The notes below the pieces were generated by a model, which saw only the letters and a list, made by a program, of their open reading frames with translations, was not told where the DNA came from and did not search any database. 64,000 bases of DNA, taken from Actinoplanes ianthinogenes (GTDB lineage: Bacteria > Actinomycetota > Actinomycetes > Mycobacteriales > Micromonosporaceae). Below, piece by piece: positions 33,655 to 42,044 of this stretch (position 1 is the stretch's first letter; every line of letters begins with the position of its first letter). Both the position numbers and the translations under genes were made by a program. Location: positions 9,554,501-9,618,500 of the forward strand of contig NZ_AP023356.1 of NCBI RefSeq assembly GCF_018324205.1, read 5' to 3'.

Positions 33655-34023
33655 CTGGAACAGCTCCACCGGGTTGCCGGCCGGGTCGTCCAGGACGATC
33701 TGGCGGCCGCCCGGGCCGGACACCACCTCGCTGCGGAAGGCGACCCCGCTGTCCCGCAGCCGGGCCACCTCCGTGTCGATGTCGTCGACGAGCAGGTGAA
33801 TACGGTTCCACCCGCCGGGCTGCGGGCGGCGTCCGTCGGGCATCGGGCGGCCCGCCGAGCTGTCCGGCCCGGACAGCAGCAGCCGCAGGTTGCCCCGGCG
33901 GACATCGGCGAACGCCGGCAGGAACACCCGGTCCGGGGTGAACCCGAGGTGGGTGGTGTAGAAGTCGATCGCGGACTGCACGTCGTCGACCAGGTAGCGG
34001 ACGTGCACGGTGCCGTCGGTCAT
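33640..34023 (-). CDS. Single-domain VOC (glyoxalase-like) protein of the arsenical/chromate operon
   Basis: 127 residues. HVRYLVDDVQSAIDFYTTHLGF, then WNRIHLLVDDIDTEVARLRD and VLDDPAGNPVELFQP are standard VOC elements; the His of RIHLLV and Glu of VELF are likely metal ligands. It has no cysteines, so it is not an ArsI-type C-As lyase. Its ATG overlaps the TGA of the ArsR-arsenate reductase gene, and its stop touches the next GTG, so it is co-translated. The substrate is unknown, possibly a thiol or organo-adduct detoxified with the oxyanion. Confidence 0.85.
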   Translation of the reverse strand: MTDGTVHVRYLVDDVQSAIDFYTTHLGFTPDRVFLPAFADVRRGNLRLLLSGPDSSAGRPMPDGRRPQPGGWNRIHLLVDDIDTEVARLRDSGVAFRSEVVSGPGGRQIVLDDPAGNPVELFQPAGA

Positions 34024-34739
34024 GACGCCTCCTTCGTGGCTCCGATGAGGTGCGCCAGGTGGCCGATCCGGTCGTCGAGCCGGTCGGCGACCTGGCCGAA
34101 CGTGGCCAGGTCAGCGGGCTCCGGAAGACTCCAGTGGGTGGGCCGGGGATGCCCGGGGAACTCGGGGCAGACCTCCTTGACCCGGTCGCACAGGGTGATC
34201 ACGTGGTCGAACCGCTGCCCGGCGAACTCGTCGAGGTGCCGGGGCCGGGCACCGCTGAGGTCGATCCCGCGGGCGGCCAGGACGGTCACGGCGAGCGGGT
34301 GGATCGGCTTGGGACGGCTGCCGGCACTGTGCGCCTCGACCCGGCCGGCGGTCCGCGCGCGCAGCAGGGCCTCGGCCATCGGGGAGCGGGCGCTGTTGCC
34401 GGTGCACAGGAACAGCACCCGCGCGCCGGCCGGTCCGGTGCTGGTGGGCGGGCGCAGGCGCAGGGCCGGGTGCAGGTCTCCCCCGGCGCCGGCCAGCAGG
34501 GCCCCGCAGCGGGTGAGGTCGAGGGAGTAATAGGTGTCGCGGCCGTCGGCGCTGCTGCGGCGGGCGGTCACCAGCTCGCTGCGGCGAAGCTTGCCCAGGT
34601 GGTAGGAGACCAGGTTCTGCGGCTGGCCGAGCAGGGCGGTCAGCTCACGGACGGCCAGGTCGGTGCGGGCCAGCTCGGTGAGCAGCCGCCAGCGCACCGG
34701 GTGCCCGGCGGCGGTGAGGAAGGCCGGTGGTGCGCTCAC
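34020..34739 (-). CDS. ArsR-type repressor fused to LMW-PTP-type arsenate reductase
   Basis: 239 residues from a GTG at 34739. The N-terminal 90 residues are a winged helix of the ArsR type (AAGHPVRWRLLTELARTDLA, LLGQPQNLVSYHLGKLR). Residues about 105-235 are a low-molecular-weight phosphatase/arsenate-reductase domain with the P-loop LFLCTGNSARSPMAEALL (CxxNxxRS) and late cysteines in TLCDRVKEVCPEFPG for the disulphide relay. It should sense As(III) and reduce As(V), a known actinobacterial fusion. The operator at 34753-34768 lies 14 bases from its start. It leads the operon with VOC and chrA. Confidence 0.88.
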   Translation of the reverse strand: MSAPPAFLTAAGHPVRWRLLTELARTDLAVRELTALLGQPQNLVSYHLGKLRRSELVTARRSSADGRDTYYSLDLTRCGALLAGAGGDLHPALRLRPPTSTGPAGARVLFLCTGNSARSPMAEALLRARTAGRVEAHSAGSRPKPIHPLAVTVLAARGIDLSGARPRHLDEFAGQRFDHVITLCDRVKEVCPEFPGHPRPTHWSLPEPADLATFGQVADRLDDRIGHLAHLIGATKEAS

Positions 34740-34752
34740 CCCCGCAGATTAC

Positions 34753-34768
34753 ATCAAACCAATTTGAT
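34753..34768. promoter_or_regulatory. ArsR-type operator, ATCAAA-N4-TTTGAT
   Basis: A perfect 6-4-6 palindrome, AT-rich in a GC-rich background, sits 13-28 bases upstream of the ArsR-fusion start. It fits the ATnAAn6TTnAT-like ArsR/SmtB consensus, so autorepression relieved by arsenite or antimonite is expected. Confidence 0.7.
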
Positions 34769-34788
34769 TCATCACCCCGGTCGGGGAA

Positions 34789-34820
34789 CCCGGGAAACGG
34801 CCGCTCCACCGTTTCCCGGG
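34789..34820. terminator. 12-bp stem hairpin
   Basis: CCCGGGAAACGG at 34789-34800 pairs with 34809-34820, loop 8 bases. It follows the end of the secreted-protein gene (stop at 34834) and insulates it from the arsR-type operon. Confidence 0.65.
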
Positions 34821-34833
34821 GGCATCCCGCCGG

Positions 34834-35301
34834 TCAGGACCAGGCGCCGCTGCAGCTGTAGACCACGCTGCCGTCCTGGAGGCACAGCTTGAAATGGAGG
34901 TCCTTGGTCGGGAACCTCGAGCGCTGCCAGGACGACCACTTGCCCTCGCCGTACGGGTTCTTGTCGACCGCCAGCCGGCGGTGGTGCCAGCCGCTCCACT
35001 TGCCGTTCTTCTTGATCCGGTAACGGACGTTGAGCACCGCGGCGAGGCCGTCGTCGCTGGTGTCACCGGCGAACCCGATGGTCCAGACCTTGGTGCCGGA
35101 CCAGCAGACCTTGCTCCAGCTGACCGCCCGGCCGCCGATCGCCAGCGACCGCTCCCGGCAGTTGTTCGTCCCGCTCTTGGCGACCGCCTTCCACTCGGAG
35201 GCGGCCTGGGCCGGCGTGGCCACCGCGGCGAGCCCGCCGGTGGTCAGCGCGAGCGCGGTGGTGCCGCCGACGAGCAGCCGGCGTGCCGTTGCTGTTTTCA
35301 T
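34834..35301 (-). CDS. Small secreted protein
   Basis: 155 residues from the ATG at 35299-35301. A clear Sec signal peptide (MKTATARRLLVGGTTALALT, cleavage near PAQAA) precedes a mature domain of about 120 residues. This is rich in Lys, Trp and Ser and has four cysteines (NNCRERS, KVCWSG, KLCLQDG, YSCSGAWS), suggesting two disulphides and an extracellular beta-fold. No enzyme motif was seen and the family is unknown. It diverges from the response regulator gene, with 182 bases between. Confidence 0.7.
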   Translation of the reverse strand: MKTATARRLLVGGTTALALTTGGLAAVATPAQAASEWKAVAKSGTNNCRERSLAIGGRAVSWSKVCWSGTKVWTIGFAGDTSDDGLAAVLNVRYRIKKNGKWSGWHHRRLAVDKNPYGEGKWSSWQRSRFPTKDLHFKLCLQDGSVVYSCSGAWS

Positions 35302-35483
35302 CGGAAATCCCCCCAGATTCCGGGTACGAACGTCTTTGCCCGTACCGCTTCGAAACCTGAAGTTACCGACGGACATCGATGCGGTCGTCCGGCCGTGGGT
35401 GGAATTCCGCACCCACCCAGCGCGGTATCCGGTACGGCGGAAGTGGTACCAGGGCACGTGCACGCGTTGGCCAGAATGGTCGG

Positions 35484-36152
35484 ATGGTCCGTGTACTGGT
35501 GGTCGACGATCAGGTGCTGATCCGGGCCGGCCTCGCCGCGTTGTTGCGGGCCGCGCCGGAGATCGAGGTGGTCGGCGAGGCGGATTCGGGGACCGCCGCG
35601 GTGCGGCTGGCCGCACAGCACCAGCCGGAGGTGGTGCTGATGGACATCCGGATGCACGACATGAGCGGCATCGAGGCGACCCGGCACATCCTCGCCCAGG
35701 GCGGCGAGCGGGCGCCCCGGGTGCTGATGCTGACCACGTTCGACCTGGACGAGTACGTGTACGACGCGCTGCGCGCCGGGGCGCACGGGTTCCTGCTCAA
35801 GGACACTCCCCCGCAGCGGCTGATCGCGGCGGTGACCGAGGTCGCGGACGGGGAGATGCTGTTCGCGCCCACGGTGACGCGGCGGCTCGTCGAGTCGTAC
35901 ACCGGACGGGTTGGGCCGCAGAGCGGACCACGACCCGAGCTGAGCGCCCTGACCAGCCGCGAGTCCGAGGTTCTGCGGCTGATCGGCACCGGGTTGTCGA
36001 ACGCTGACATCGCGGCCCAGCTGATCATTTCGGAGGCGACCGTGAAGACGCACGTCAACCGGACGATGGCCAAGCTCGGGCTGGCCAGCCGGGCGCAGGC
36101 GGTGGTGCTGGCCTACGAGGCGGGCCTGGTGACGCCGGGCCGGCAGGCCTGA
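35484..36152 (+). CDS. NarL/LuxR-family response regulator
   Basis: 222 residues from the ATG at 35484. The receiver domain (1-120) has VLVVDDQVLIR acidic residues, the phospho-acceptor Asp in VVLMDIRMHDM, Thr in MLTTFD and Lys in FLLKDTPP. The C-terminal LuxR helix-turn-helix (about 150-215) has LTSRESEVLRLIGTGLSN and ATVKTHVNRTMAKLGL. It precedes the histidine kinase by 75 bases on the same strand, forming a NarL-type two-component system whose signal is unknown. Confidence 0.93.
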   Translation: MVRVLVVDDQVLIRAGLAALLRAAPEIEVVGEADSGTAAVRLAAQHQPEVVLMDIRMHDMSGIEATRHILAQGGERAPRVLMLTTFDLDEYVYDALRAGAHGFLLKDTPPQRLIAAVTEVADGEMLFAPTVTRRLVESYTGRVGPQSGPRPELSALTSRESEVLRLIGTGLSNADIAAQLIISEATVKTHVNRTMAKLGLASRAQAVVLAYEAGLVTPGRQA

Positions 36153-36227
36153 TCTACACCCCTGGTTGCAGGAGCCCTGCCACGCACGGTTGACGTGTCG
36201 CGCGCGCGTGCGGGATACCGTGTGCCG

Positions 36228-37373
36228 ATGCGAGGTCGGGTGCGGAGTTTCGCCCGGCGCCATCCGATCGTCGTCGACGCGGCCCTGGCGGCCGCGGTCC
36301 TGTGCGTGAACCTGGCCCTGGGTCATCAGCAGCCACCCGCCGGCATGCGCGCGCCCGACCCGCTCGGCTACGCGCTGACCGTTGCCGCCTGCACGACCCT
36401 GGTGTTCCGCCGCTACTTCCCGCTCCCCGTGCTGGTCGCCTACTGCCTGATCTGGACCGGTTACATCGCGGCCGGGTTCTGGCCGGTGGTCAACAGCGCC
36501 GGGGCACTGCTCGCCGTCTACACGGTCGCCGCGCACCGGCCGCTGCGCGAAGCGGTCGCCGCGGTGCTGCTGCTCGACGCGGTCTGGATCTACGGCGGGC
36601 TGCGCGGTGGCGAGAACGAATACCTCACGCTGCTGTCCCAGGCACTGGTCTGGCCGGTGGTGATCTGCTGGTTCGGCACCCGGGCACGGCGGCTGACCGA
36701 GCTGACCGCGCGGCTGCGCGACGAGCAGGAGGAGAAGGCCCGCCGTGCGGTCGACGACGAGCGCATCCGGGTGGCCCGCGAGCTGCACGACGTGGTGGCG
36801 CACCACATGGCCGTGGTGTCGGTGCAGGCCGGCCTCGCCTGGTACGTGTTCGACTCGGACCGGGACACCGCGCGGACCGCGCTGGGTGCGGTGCTGGAGA
36901 CCAGCGCGCAGGCGCAGGAGGAGATGCGCCGGCTGCTGATCCTGCTGCGCAAGGCGCCACTGAGCGGCGCGGACGAGACGACGGCGTCCGGGCTGGCCCG
37001 GCTGCCCGAACTGGTCGGCCGGATCCGGGGCGCGGGTCTGCCGGTGGAGCTGACCGTCACCGGCGAGGTGCGGGAGGTGCCGCGCGGGGTGGACGTGTGT
37101 GCGTACCGGATGGTGCAGGAGGCGCTGACCAACGTGCTCAAGCACACCGGGCACGGGCCGGCCGCGGTCACCGTGGACTATCGCGAGGACGACCTGGTCG
37201 TACGGGTCCGCGACACCGGGCCGTCGGTGCCGGCCGCATCCGCGACCGGCGGGCACGGGCTGCGCGGGATGCGGGAGCGGGCGGCGCTGTACGGCGGCGC
37301 CCTGGAGGCGGGGCCGCATCCGGACGGCGGGTTCGAGGTGGTGCTGACACTGCCGTTCCTGGCCGCGGAGTGA
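36228..37373 (+). CDS. HisKA_3-type sensor histidine kinase
   Basis: 381 residues from the ATG at 36228. The N-terminal 150 residues hold about four membrane helices with very short loops. The dimerisation/phosphorylation helix reads VARELHDVVAHHMAVVSVQAG, with His as phospho-acceptor. The ATPase part has the N-box VQEALTNVLKHT and the G-box GGHGLRGMRERAALYGG. This is the compact DesK/NarX-like kinase that pairs with NarL-type regulators, as encoded just upstream. It probably senses a membrane or cell-envelope state, which is inference. Confidence 0.93.
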   Translation: MRGRVRSFARRHPIVVDAALAAAVLCVNLALGHQQPPAGMRAPDPLGYALTVAACTTLVFRRYFPLPVLVAYCLIWTGYIAAGFWPVVNSAGALLAVYTVAAHRPLREAVAAVLLLDAVWIYGGLRGGENEYLTLLSQALVWPVVICWFGTRARRLTELTARLRDEQEEKARRAVDDERIRVARELHDVVAHHMAVVSVQAGLAWYVFDSDRDTARTALGAVLETSAQAQEEMRRLLILLRKAPLSGADETTASGLARLPELVGRIRGAGLPVELTVTGEVREVPRGVDVCAYRMVQEALTNVLKHTGHGPAAVTVDYREDDLVVRVRDTGPSVPAASATGGHGLRGMRERAALYGGALEAGPHPDGGFEVVLTLPFLAAE

Positions 37374-37445
37374 CGAGAAAGTAGTGGCGAATCTCCGGCC
37401 CTCGATCGCGCGCGACGCCGCCGCCGGATGGCAAGATCATCGCCC

Positions 37446-37484
37446 ATGATCGTTGATGCTGATCTCATGGAGACTCGCCGGTGA
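37446..37484 (+). CDS. Possible 12-codon upstream frame coupled to mraY
   Basis: The ATG at 37446 opens a frame MIVDADLMETRR whose TGA overlaps the GTG of mraY (GTGA at 37481-37484). The mraY gene lacks a good ribosome site, so translation could be delivered by this mini-frame. Evidence is positional only. Confidence 0.3.
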   Translation: MIVDADLMETRR

Positions 37485-38584
37485 GGGCGGTCATCGTTGC
37501 GGCCGCGGTCGCGTTCGTCATCTCGCTGTTCGGCACGCCGGTGGCGATCCGGGTCTTCAGCGCGCTCAAGGCGGGGCAGCCGATCCGTTCCCTGGGGCTC
37601 GCCTCGAACGAGGGCAAGAAGGGCACCCCGGCGATGGGCGGCGTCGCGTTCATCCTCGCGACCCTGGTCGCCTATGTCGCCGGGCACCTGGCGCTGACCA
37701 CGCTGCCCGAGCGGCAGATCGCGCAGGAGAAGCCGACCATGACGGCCCTCGTCCTGCTCGGGCTGTTCGTCTTCTGCGGCGCGATCGGCTTCCTCGACGA
37801 CTTCCTCAAGGTCCGCAAGCGCAACTCCGACGGCCTGTCCGCCAAGGGCAAGTTGCTCGGCCAGGCGGTGGTCGGCACCGGGTTCGGCATCGCGGCCCTC
37901 TATGTGGCGAGCACCAACGGCCAGACCGTGGCCAGCGAGCACATCTCGTTCATCCAGGACATCAGCTGGCTGAACGTCGGCAAGGTCGGCTCGGTGATGG
38001 TCTTCGTCTTCGTGATCACGGCGATGTCGAACGGCGTCAACCTCACCGACGGCCTCGACGGCCTGGCCACCGGCGCCTCGACCCTGGTGCTCGCGGCGTA
38101 CGCGCTGATCGGGTACTGGCAGTACCGGCACTGGTGCGCCGACGCGACGTACGCCCGCGCGAACGACTACTGCTACCAGGTCCGCGACCCCCTGGAGATC
38201 GCCATCATCGCCGCCGCGGCCGCCGCCGCCTGCGTGGGCTTCCTGTGGTGGAACACGTCCCCGGCGCGGATCTTCATGGGCGACGTGGGCGCGCTCGGGC
38301 TCGGCGCCCTGATCGGCGGGCTCGCGGTGGCGACCCGCACCACGCTGCTCGCGATCCTGATCGGCGGCCTGTTCGTGATCATCACGGTCACCTGGGTGAT
38401 CCAGATCGTCTCGTACCGGACCACCGGCAGACGTGTCTTCCGGATGGTGCCGCTGCACCACCACTTCGAGCTGGCCGGGTGGAGCGAGGTCAACATCGTG
38501 GTCCGGTTCTGGACCATCGCCGGCGTCTGCGTGGCCGCCGGCCTGGGCGTGTTCTACTCGGACTTCCTGGCGGCCGTCGGCTGA
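37481..38584 (+). CDS. mraY: Phospho-N-acetylmuramoyl-pentapeptide-transferase MraY
   Basis: 367 residues from a GTG. Diagnostic motifs are present: GTPAMGGVAFIL, FLDDFLKVRKRNSDGLSAKGKLLGQ (DDxxK), AMSNGVNLTDGLDGLATG, FMGDVGALGLGALIGGLA and PLHHHFELAGW. About ten membrane helices. MraY moves phospho-MurNAc-pentapeptide from UDP to undecaprenyl phosphate, making lipid I on the inner face of the membrane. Normally it lies in the dcw cluster. Here it sits alone between a histidine kinase and a receiver gene, so it may be a second copy (for a stress or antibiotic-linked wall route) or a relocated one. Confidence 0.95.
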   Translation: MRAVIVAAAVAFVISLFGTPVAIRVFSALKAGQPIRSLGLASNEGKKGTPAMGGVAFILATLVAYVAGHLALTTLPERQIAQEKPTMTALVLLGLFVFCGAIGFLDDFLKVRKRNSDGLSAKGKLLGQAVVGTGFGIAALYVASTNGQTVASEHISFIQDISWLNVGKVGSVMVFVFVITAMSNGVNLTDGLDGLATGASTLVLAAYALIGYWQYRHWCADATYARANDYCYQVRDPLEIAIIAAAAAAACVGFLWWNTSPARIFMGDVGALGLGALIGGLAVATRTTLLAILIGGLFVIITVTWVIQIVSYRTTGRRVFRMVPLHHHFELAGWSEVNIVVRFWTIAGVCVAAGLGVFYSDFLAAVG

Positions 38585-38590
38585 CGCCGG

Positions 38591-39031
38591 TCAGGCCAGC
38601 GAGAAGACGCCACCGATGCGGGTGCCCGGGTGCGGGGTCATCGGCAGGCGTGACGTACGGGCGCCGCTGAGGACCTCGTGAAGTTCGGTGAGGATGCGGC
38701 GCGGGGACAGCGGCTTGGGCAGGTATCGGTCGGCGCCCGCGTCCAGGCCCGCGTCGACGTCGTAGGGGTGGATGTTGGCGGAGAACATCAGGATGGCCAG
38801 GTCGTGGCTGGCCGGAGTGCGGCGGACCAGGCGGCAGAGGTCCATGCCGTTCATGTCGGGCATCCGGACGTCGGTGATCAGCGCGGCGGGATTCTCCGTG
38901 GCGATCAGGCGGGCCGCGGTGGCGCCGTCGCGAGCGGCCACCGTGCGGTAACCGGCGTGCTCCAGCGCGAAGGTGAGCAGTTCCCGGACGTCGCGGTCGT
39001 CCTCGGCGATGACTACCAGGGGCGGGTTCAT
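38591..39031 (-). CDS. Single-domain CheY-like response regulator
   Basis: 146 residues from an ATG preceded by GGAGGAA. VVIAEDDRDVRELLTFALEH has the acidic pocket, ALITDVRMPDMNGMD the phospho-acceptor Asp, MFSANIH the Ser/Thr position and YLPKPLSPRRIL the Lys. There is no output domain, so it signals by protein contact. It diverges from the GGDEF-EAL gene, with 201 bases between, so the two may form a phospho-relay to cyclic-di-GMP circuit. Confidence 0.9.
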   Translation of the reverse strand: MNPPLVVIAEDDRDVRELLTFALEHAGYRTVAARDGATAARLIATENPAALITDVRMPDMNGMDLCRLVRRTPASHDLAILMFSANIHPYDVDAGLDAGADRYLPKPLSPRRILTELHEVLSGARTSRLPMTPHPGTRIGGVFSLA

Positions 39032-39232
39032 GGCTGGTTCCTCCGGATGACGGCGGGCTGGTTCCGTCCGGCTCTTCGGCGCGACCGGTCGCCGTTGCAG
39101 TGCGAATCGGTATCGGCTGGGTTGCCGCTGCCCAGCCGGGTTGCATGCCGGTTTGATGTGGCCCGTGCCGGTCACGTCACCGTCCCGCGGGCCGATGAGG
39201 GATCGCTGACCGACAGCACAGGGAAGGACGAC

Positions 39233-41464
39233 ATGTTCAAGCGATGGCGCCCGCTTGCCTTCTACGGCGTGTCCGGCACGGTGGTGGCGAGCGTGGTCAG
39301 CTACCTGCTGCTCGGTGAGTTCCACGGGCAGGACGAGATCGACGCGGTCGCCGGCCCGGTGATCCTCGCCTTCGACGTGACCGGGGCGGTGTTCGCGTTC
39401 CTGGCGAGCTTCCGGCGCGGGCTGGAGGAGCGCACCCGGCGGGCGTGGCGCTGGATCGGCGCGGCGAGTCTGGTGCTGGCCGCCTGCTCGATCTCGTTCG
39501 CGGTCTTCGGCACCCACGGCTTCCCGGCGCCGGGCGACATCTTCCGGCTGTCGTTCACCCCGGTGATGCTGGTGGGGCTGCTGTCGCTGCCGCGGCGTGG
39601 GAGCGGCGGGCTGGCCCGCTGGAAGCTGCTGATGGACGTCGGGACCGTGGTGGTCGCCGGCGCCATGGTGATGTGGTACTTCGTGCTCGGGCCGGCGCTG
39701 GCCGCGCACGACCTGCCGGGCGCGGCGATCGCCGGCGCGGTGGCGTACCCGATCGGTGACGTGGTCCTGCTCTTCGGGGTCACGCTGGTGCTGTTGCAGG
39801 GTGTCGACGCCGCGGTCCGCCGGTCGATGCGCCTGCTCGCCGCGGCCCTGCTGTTCGAGATGGTCGGCAACGTCTACCTCGGCTACCTGCGCTCGCACCC
39901 GGTCTTCGAGAGCATCACCACCTGGCAGTTCTCCTGCTGGATCATCGGGCACTTCCTGATCGCCTCGGCCGCGTTCGAGCAGAGCCGGGCGTCCAGCCGC
40001 CGGCGGTTCGTGGGCGGGCCGGAGGGCGCGGTCAGCCGGATGCCGTACCTGAGCGTGCTGATCGGTTTCGTCCTGCTGGCCGTGGCCGCGGTGCGGCAGG
40101 GCGCCGCCTACCCGTGGCTCGGCCTGGTCGCCGGCTGCATCACGCTGACCGCGATCGTGGTGGTCCGCCAGGTCTTCGCGCTGCGCGAGAACCACCAGCT
40201 CGCGGTCACCGACCCGCTCACCGGGCTGGCCAACCGTGCCCGGCTGCGGGACGCGCTGGCCCGGGCCCTGGCCCGGTCGATCCGCAACGGCCAGCCGGTC
40301 GCCGTGCTGCTCGCCGACCTGAACGGGTTCAAGGAGGTCAACGACACGCTCGGGCACGCCGCGGGTGACCGGCTGCTGGTGGAGTTCGCCGGCATGCTGC
40401 GCCGTTCCGTGCTCGGCTCGGACGTGGTCGGCCGGCTCGGCGGCGACGAGTTCGCCGTGGTGCTCTCCGACATCGGCAGCCGGGAGAACGCCGAGGCGGT
40501 GGTCCGCCGGCTGCGCCAGCAGATGGAGCTGCCGGTCATGATCGGTGACGTGGTGGTGCAGATGCGCTCGGCGGTCGGCATCGCGCTGACCGAGCCGGGC
40601 GAGAGCGACGGCGAGGCGGTGATCCGCCGGGCCGACGAGGCGATGTACGCCGACAAGCGCCGGATCAAGAACGGCCCCGGGCCGACCAGCGACCAGAAGC
40701 AGCTGGCCACCGACCTGTGGGGTGCCGCCGAGCGCGGTGAGCTGCGGGTCTACTACCAGCCGGTGGTCGAGCTGCCGTCCGGCGCGATCACCGGCGTGGA
40801 GGCGCTGGTCCGCTGGCAGCACCCGGCGCACGGGATGATCCCGCCGGGCGCGTTCGTCCCGCTCGCCGAGCGGATCGGCGCGATCGACGAGATCGGCGCG
40901 TGGGTGCTCGCCGAGGCGTGCGCCGCGATCGCCGGCTGGCGGGCCGCCGGACGCGACCTGCACCTCGCGGTGAACGCGTCGGCCCGGCAGCTGAACGGCG
41001 GGTTCGCCGACCGGGTGGCCCGGGTGCTGGCCGAGACCGGGCTGCCGGGCGCCGCGCTGATCATCGAGATCACCGAGAGCGTCCAGGTGGACAACGCCGA
41101 CGTGGTCTCCGAGCTGCACCGCCTGCACGACCTCGGGGTGCGGGTGGCGCTGGACGACTTCGGCACCGGGTACTCGACGCTGCGGTATCTGACCCAGCTG
41201 CCGATCGACATCCTGAAGATCGACCAGTCGTTCGTCTCGGTGCTCAACGGCACTGCGCAGAGCGCCGTGGTCGCCGACACCGTGCTGCGGCTGGGCCGGA
41301 TGATGAACCTGACCACGATCGCCGAGGGCGTCGAGTCGGCCGAGCAGGCCACCGAGCTGGCCGGGCTGGGCTGCCTGAACGCGCAGGGTTACCACTTCGC
41401 CCGGCCGATGCCGGGCGAGGAGCTGGAGTCGCTGCTGTTCCCGGCGGTCAGCCAGGCGGGGTAG
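39233..41464 (+). CDS. Membrane-bound GGDEF-EAL cyclic-di-GMP enzyme
   Basis: 743 residues from the ATG at 39233 after GGGAAGGA. About ten membrane helices span residues 1-310 (a MASE-like sensor). The GGDEF domain has LTGLANRARLR and an intact RLGGDEFAVVL near 403. The EAL domain has GVEALVRWQHP near 523, EITES and LDDFGTGYS, with the metal-binding acidic residues present, so both cyclase and phosphodiesterase activity are possible. It would set local c-di-GMP, which in actinomycetes controls development. Its end overlaps the convergent deazaflavin gene by 17 bases. Confidence 0.93.
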   Translation: MFKRWRPLAFYGVSGTVVASVVSYLLLGEFHGQDEIDAVAGPVILAFDVTGAVFAFLASFRRGLEERTRRAWRWIGAASLVLAACSISFAVFGTHGFPAPGDIFRLSFTPVMLVGLLSLPRRGSGGLARWKLLMDVGTVVVAGAMVMWYFVLGPALAAHDLPGAAIAGAVAYPIGDVVLLFGVTLVLLQGVDAAVRRSMRLLAAALLFEMVGNVYLGYLRSHPVFESITTWQFSCWIIGHFLIASAAFEQSRASSRRRFVGGPEGAVSRMPYLSVLIGFVLLAVAAVRQGAAYPWLGLVAGCITLTAIVVVRQVFALRENHQLAVTDPLTGLANRARLRDALARALARSIRNGQPVAVLLADLNGFKEVNDTLGHAAGDRLLVEFAGMLRRSVLGSDVVGRLGGDEFAVVLSDIGSRENAEAVVRRLRQQMELPVMIGDVVVQMRSAVGIALTEPGESDGEAVIRRADEAMYADKRRIKNGPGPTSDQKQLATDLWGAAERGELRVYYQPVVELPSGAITGVEALVRWQHPAHGMIPPGAFVPLAERIGAIDEIGAWVLAEACAAIAGWRAAGRDLHLAVNASARQLNGGFADRVARVLAETGLPGAALIIEITESVQVDNADVVSELHRLHDLGVRVALDDFGTGYSTLRYLTQLPIDILKIDQSFVSVLNGTAQSAVVADTVLRLGRMMNLTTIAEGVESAEQATELAGLGCLNAQGYHFARPMPGEELESLLFPAVSQAG

Positions 41465-41834
41465 CCGTGCCGGGGCCGGTCGCCAGCTCTATCTCCACGA
41501 GCGGGCTTCCGGCCAGCCAGGACTCCACGGTGCCGGCCCAGCCCAGGTTCGGCACGATCTCGCCGAAGACGCGGGCGCGCTCGTCCGGGTCGGTCACCGG
41601 GCGGGCGCGTACCGGAAGGTCGTGATCTTTCAGGTGGAGAGTGAACTCGGGGTGGGCGACCAGGTTCGCATACCAGTCGCGGCGGCCGGGACTGCCGGAC
41701 AGCCAGTAGCGGCCGGCCGCGCGGTAACGCCACGTCTCGATGCGGCGGGGCCGGCCGCTGCGCCGCCCGATCGTGGTGATGTCCACGGTCTGCTGCTCGT
41801 CCAGGGCCCGCCGGATCTCCTCGATCACCGTCAT
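41448..41834 (-). CDS. DUF385/Ddn-type F420-dependent nitroreductase-family protein
   Basis: About 128 residues from the ATG at 41834 (an ATG three codons upstream is possible). The split beta-barrel pattern of the family is visible: TVDITTIGRRSGRPRRIETW, YWLSGSPGRRDWYANLVAHP and FTLHLKDHDLPVRARPV. Members use deazaflavin F420H2 or quinones, including the nitroimidazole activator Ddn. It converges with and slightly overlaps the GGDEF-EAL gene; the foldback element begins 42 bases upstream of its start. Confidence 0.85.
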   Translation of the reverse strand: MTVIEEIRRALDEQQTVDITTIGRRSGRPRRIETWRYRAAGRYWLSGSPGRRDWYANLVAHPEFTLHLKDHDLPVRARPVTDPDERARVFGEIVPNLGWAGTVESWLAGSPLVEIELATGPGTATPPG

Positions 41835-41875
41835 GTGAGCCATCCTGCAACCTCAAGCGGGGTTGAGCTCAAGCG

Positions 41876-42044
41876 CTAAGGCCTGTTTCATAACCCGGCC
41901 GAGTGCGAGGCGAGGTCAGGAGTGTGGCTGGCAACGGCCGCGATTTGCCCGCATACCGGTGTTGTATGCGGGCAAATCGCGGACGCTGCCAGGCGCGCTC
42001 CTGGCCACGCCGCAGCCCCGGTCGGGTTATGAAACAGGCCTTAG
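41876..42044. mobile_element. 169-bp foldback, MITE-like element
   Basis: Two 80-base arms form one inverted repeat (67 of 80 positions pair) around a 9-base loop at 41956-41964. The outer ends are nearly perfect for 25 bases, beginning CTAAGGCCTGTTTCATAACC (one mismatch); the innermost 18 bases are perfect. There is no coding capacity. The ends contain TA, compatible with a TA target duplication as made by IS630/Tc1-type transposases, though a family cannot be fixed. It is likely mobilised in trans by a related full-length insertion sequence elsewhere in the genome. Confidence 0.75.

Noticed and set aside
33640..34023. VOC protein considered as an ArsI-type C-As lyase because of its arsenical operon
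   Set aside because: ArsI needs conserved cysteines to bind the trivalent organoarsenical; this protein has none.
41876..42044. Foldback element considered as an ordinary rho-independent terminator
   Set aside because: It is far longer than any terminator here (80-base arms) and has transposon-like nearly perfect ends; the adjacent genes run in the same direction, so a two-way terminator is not needed.
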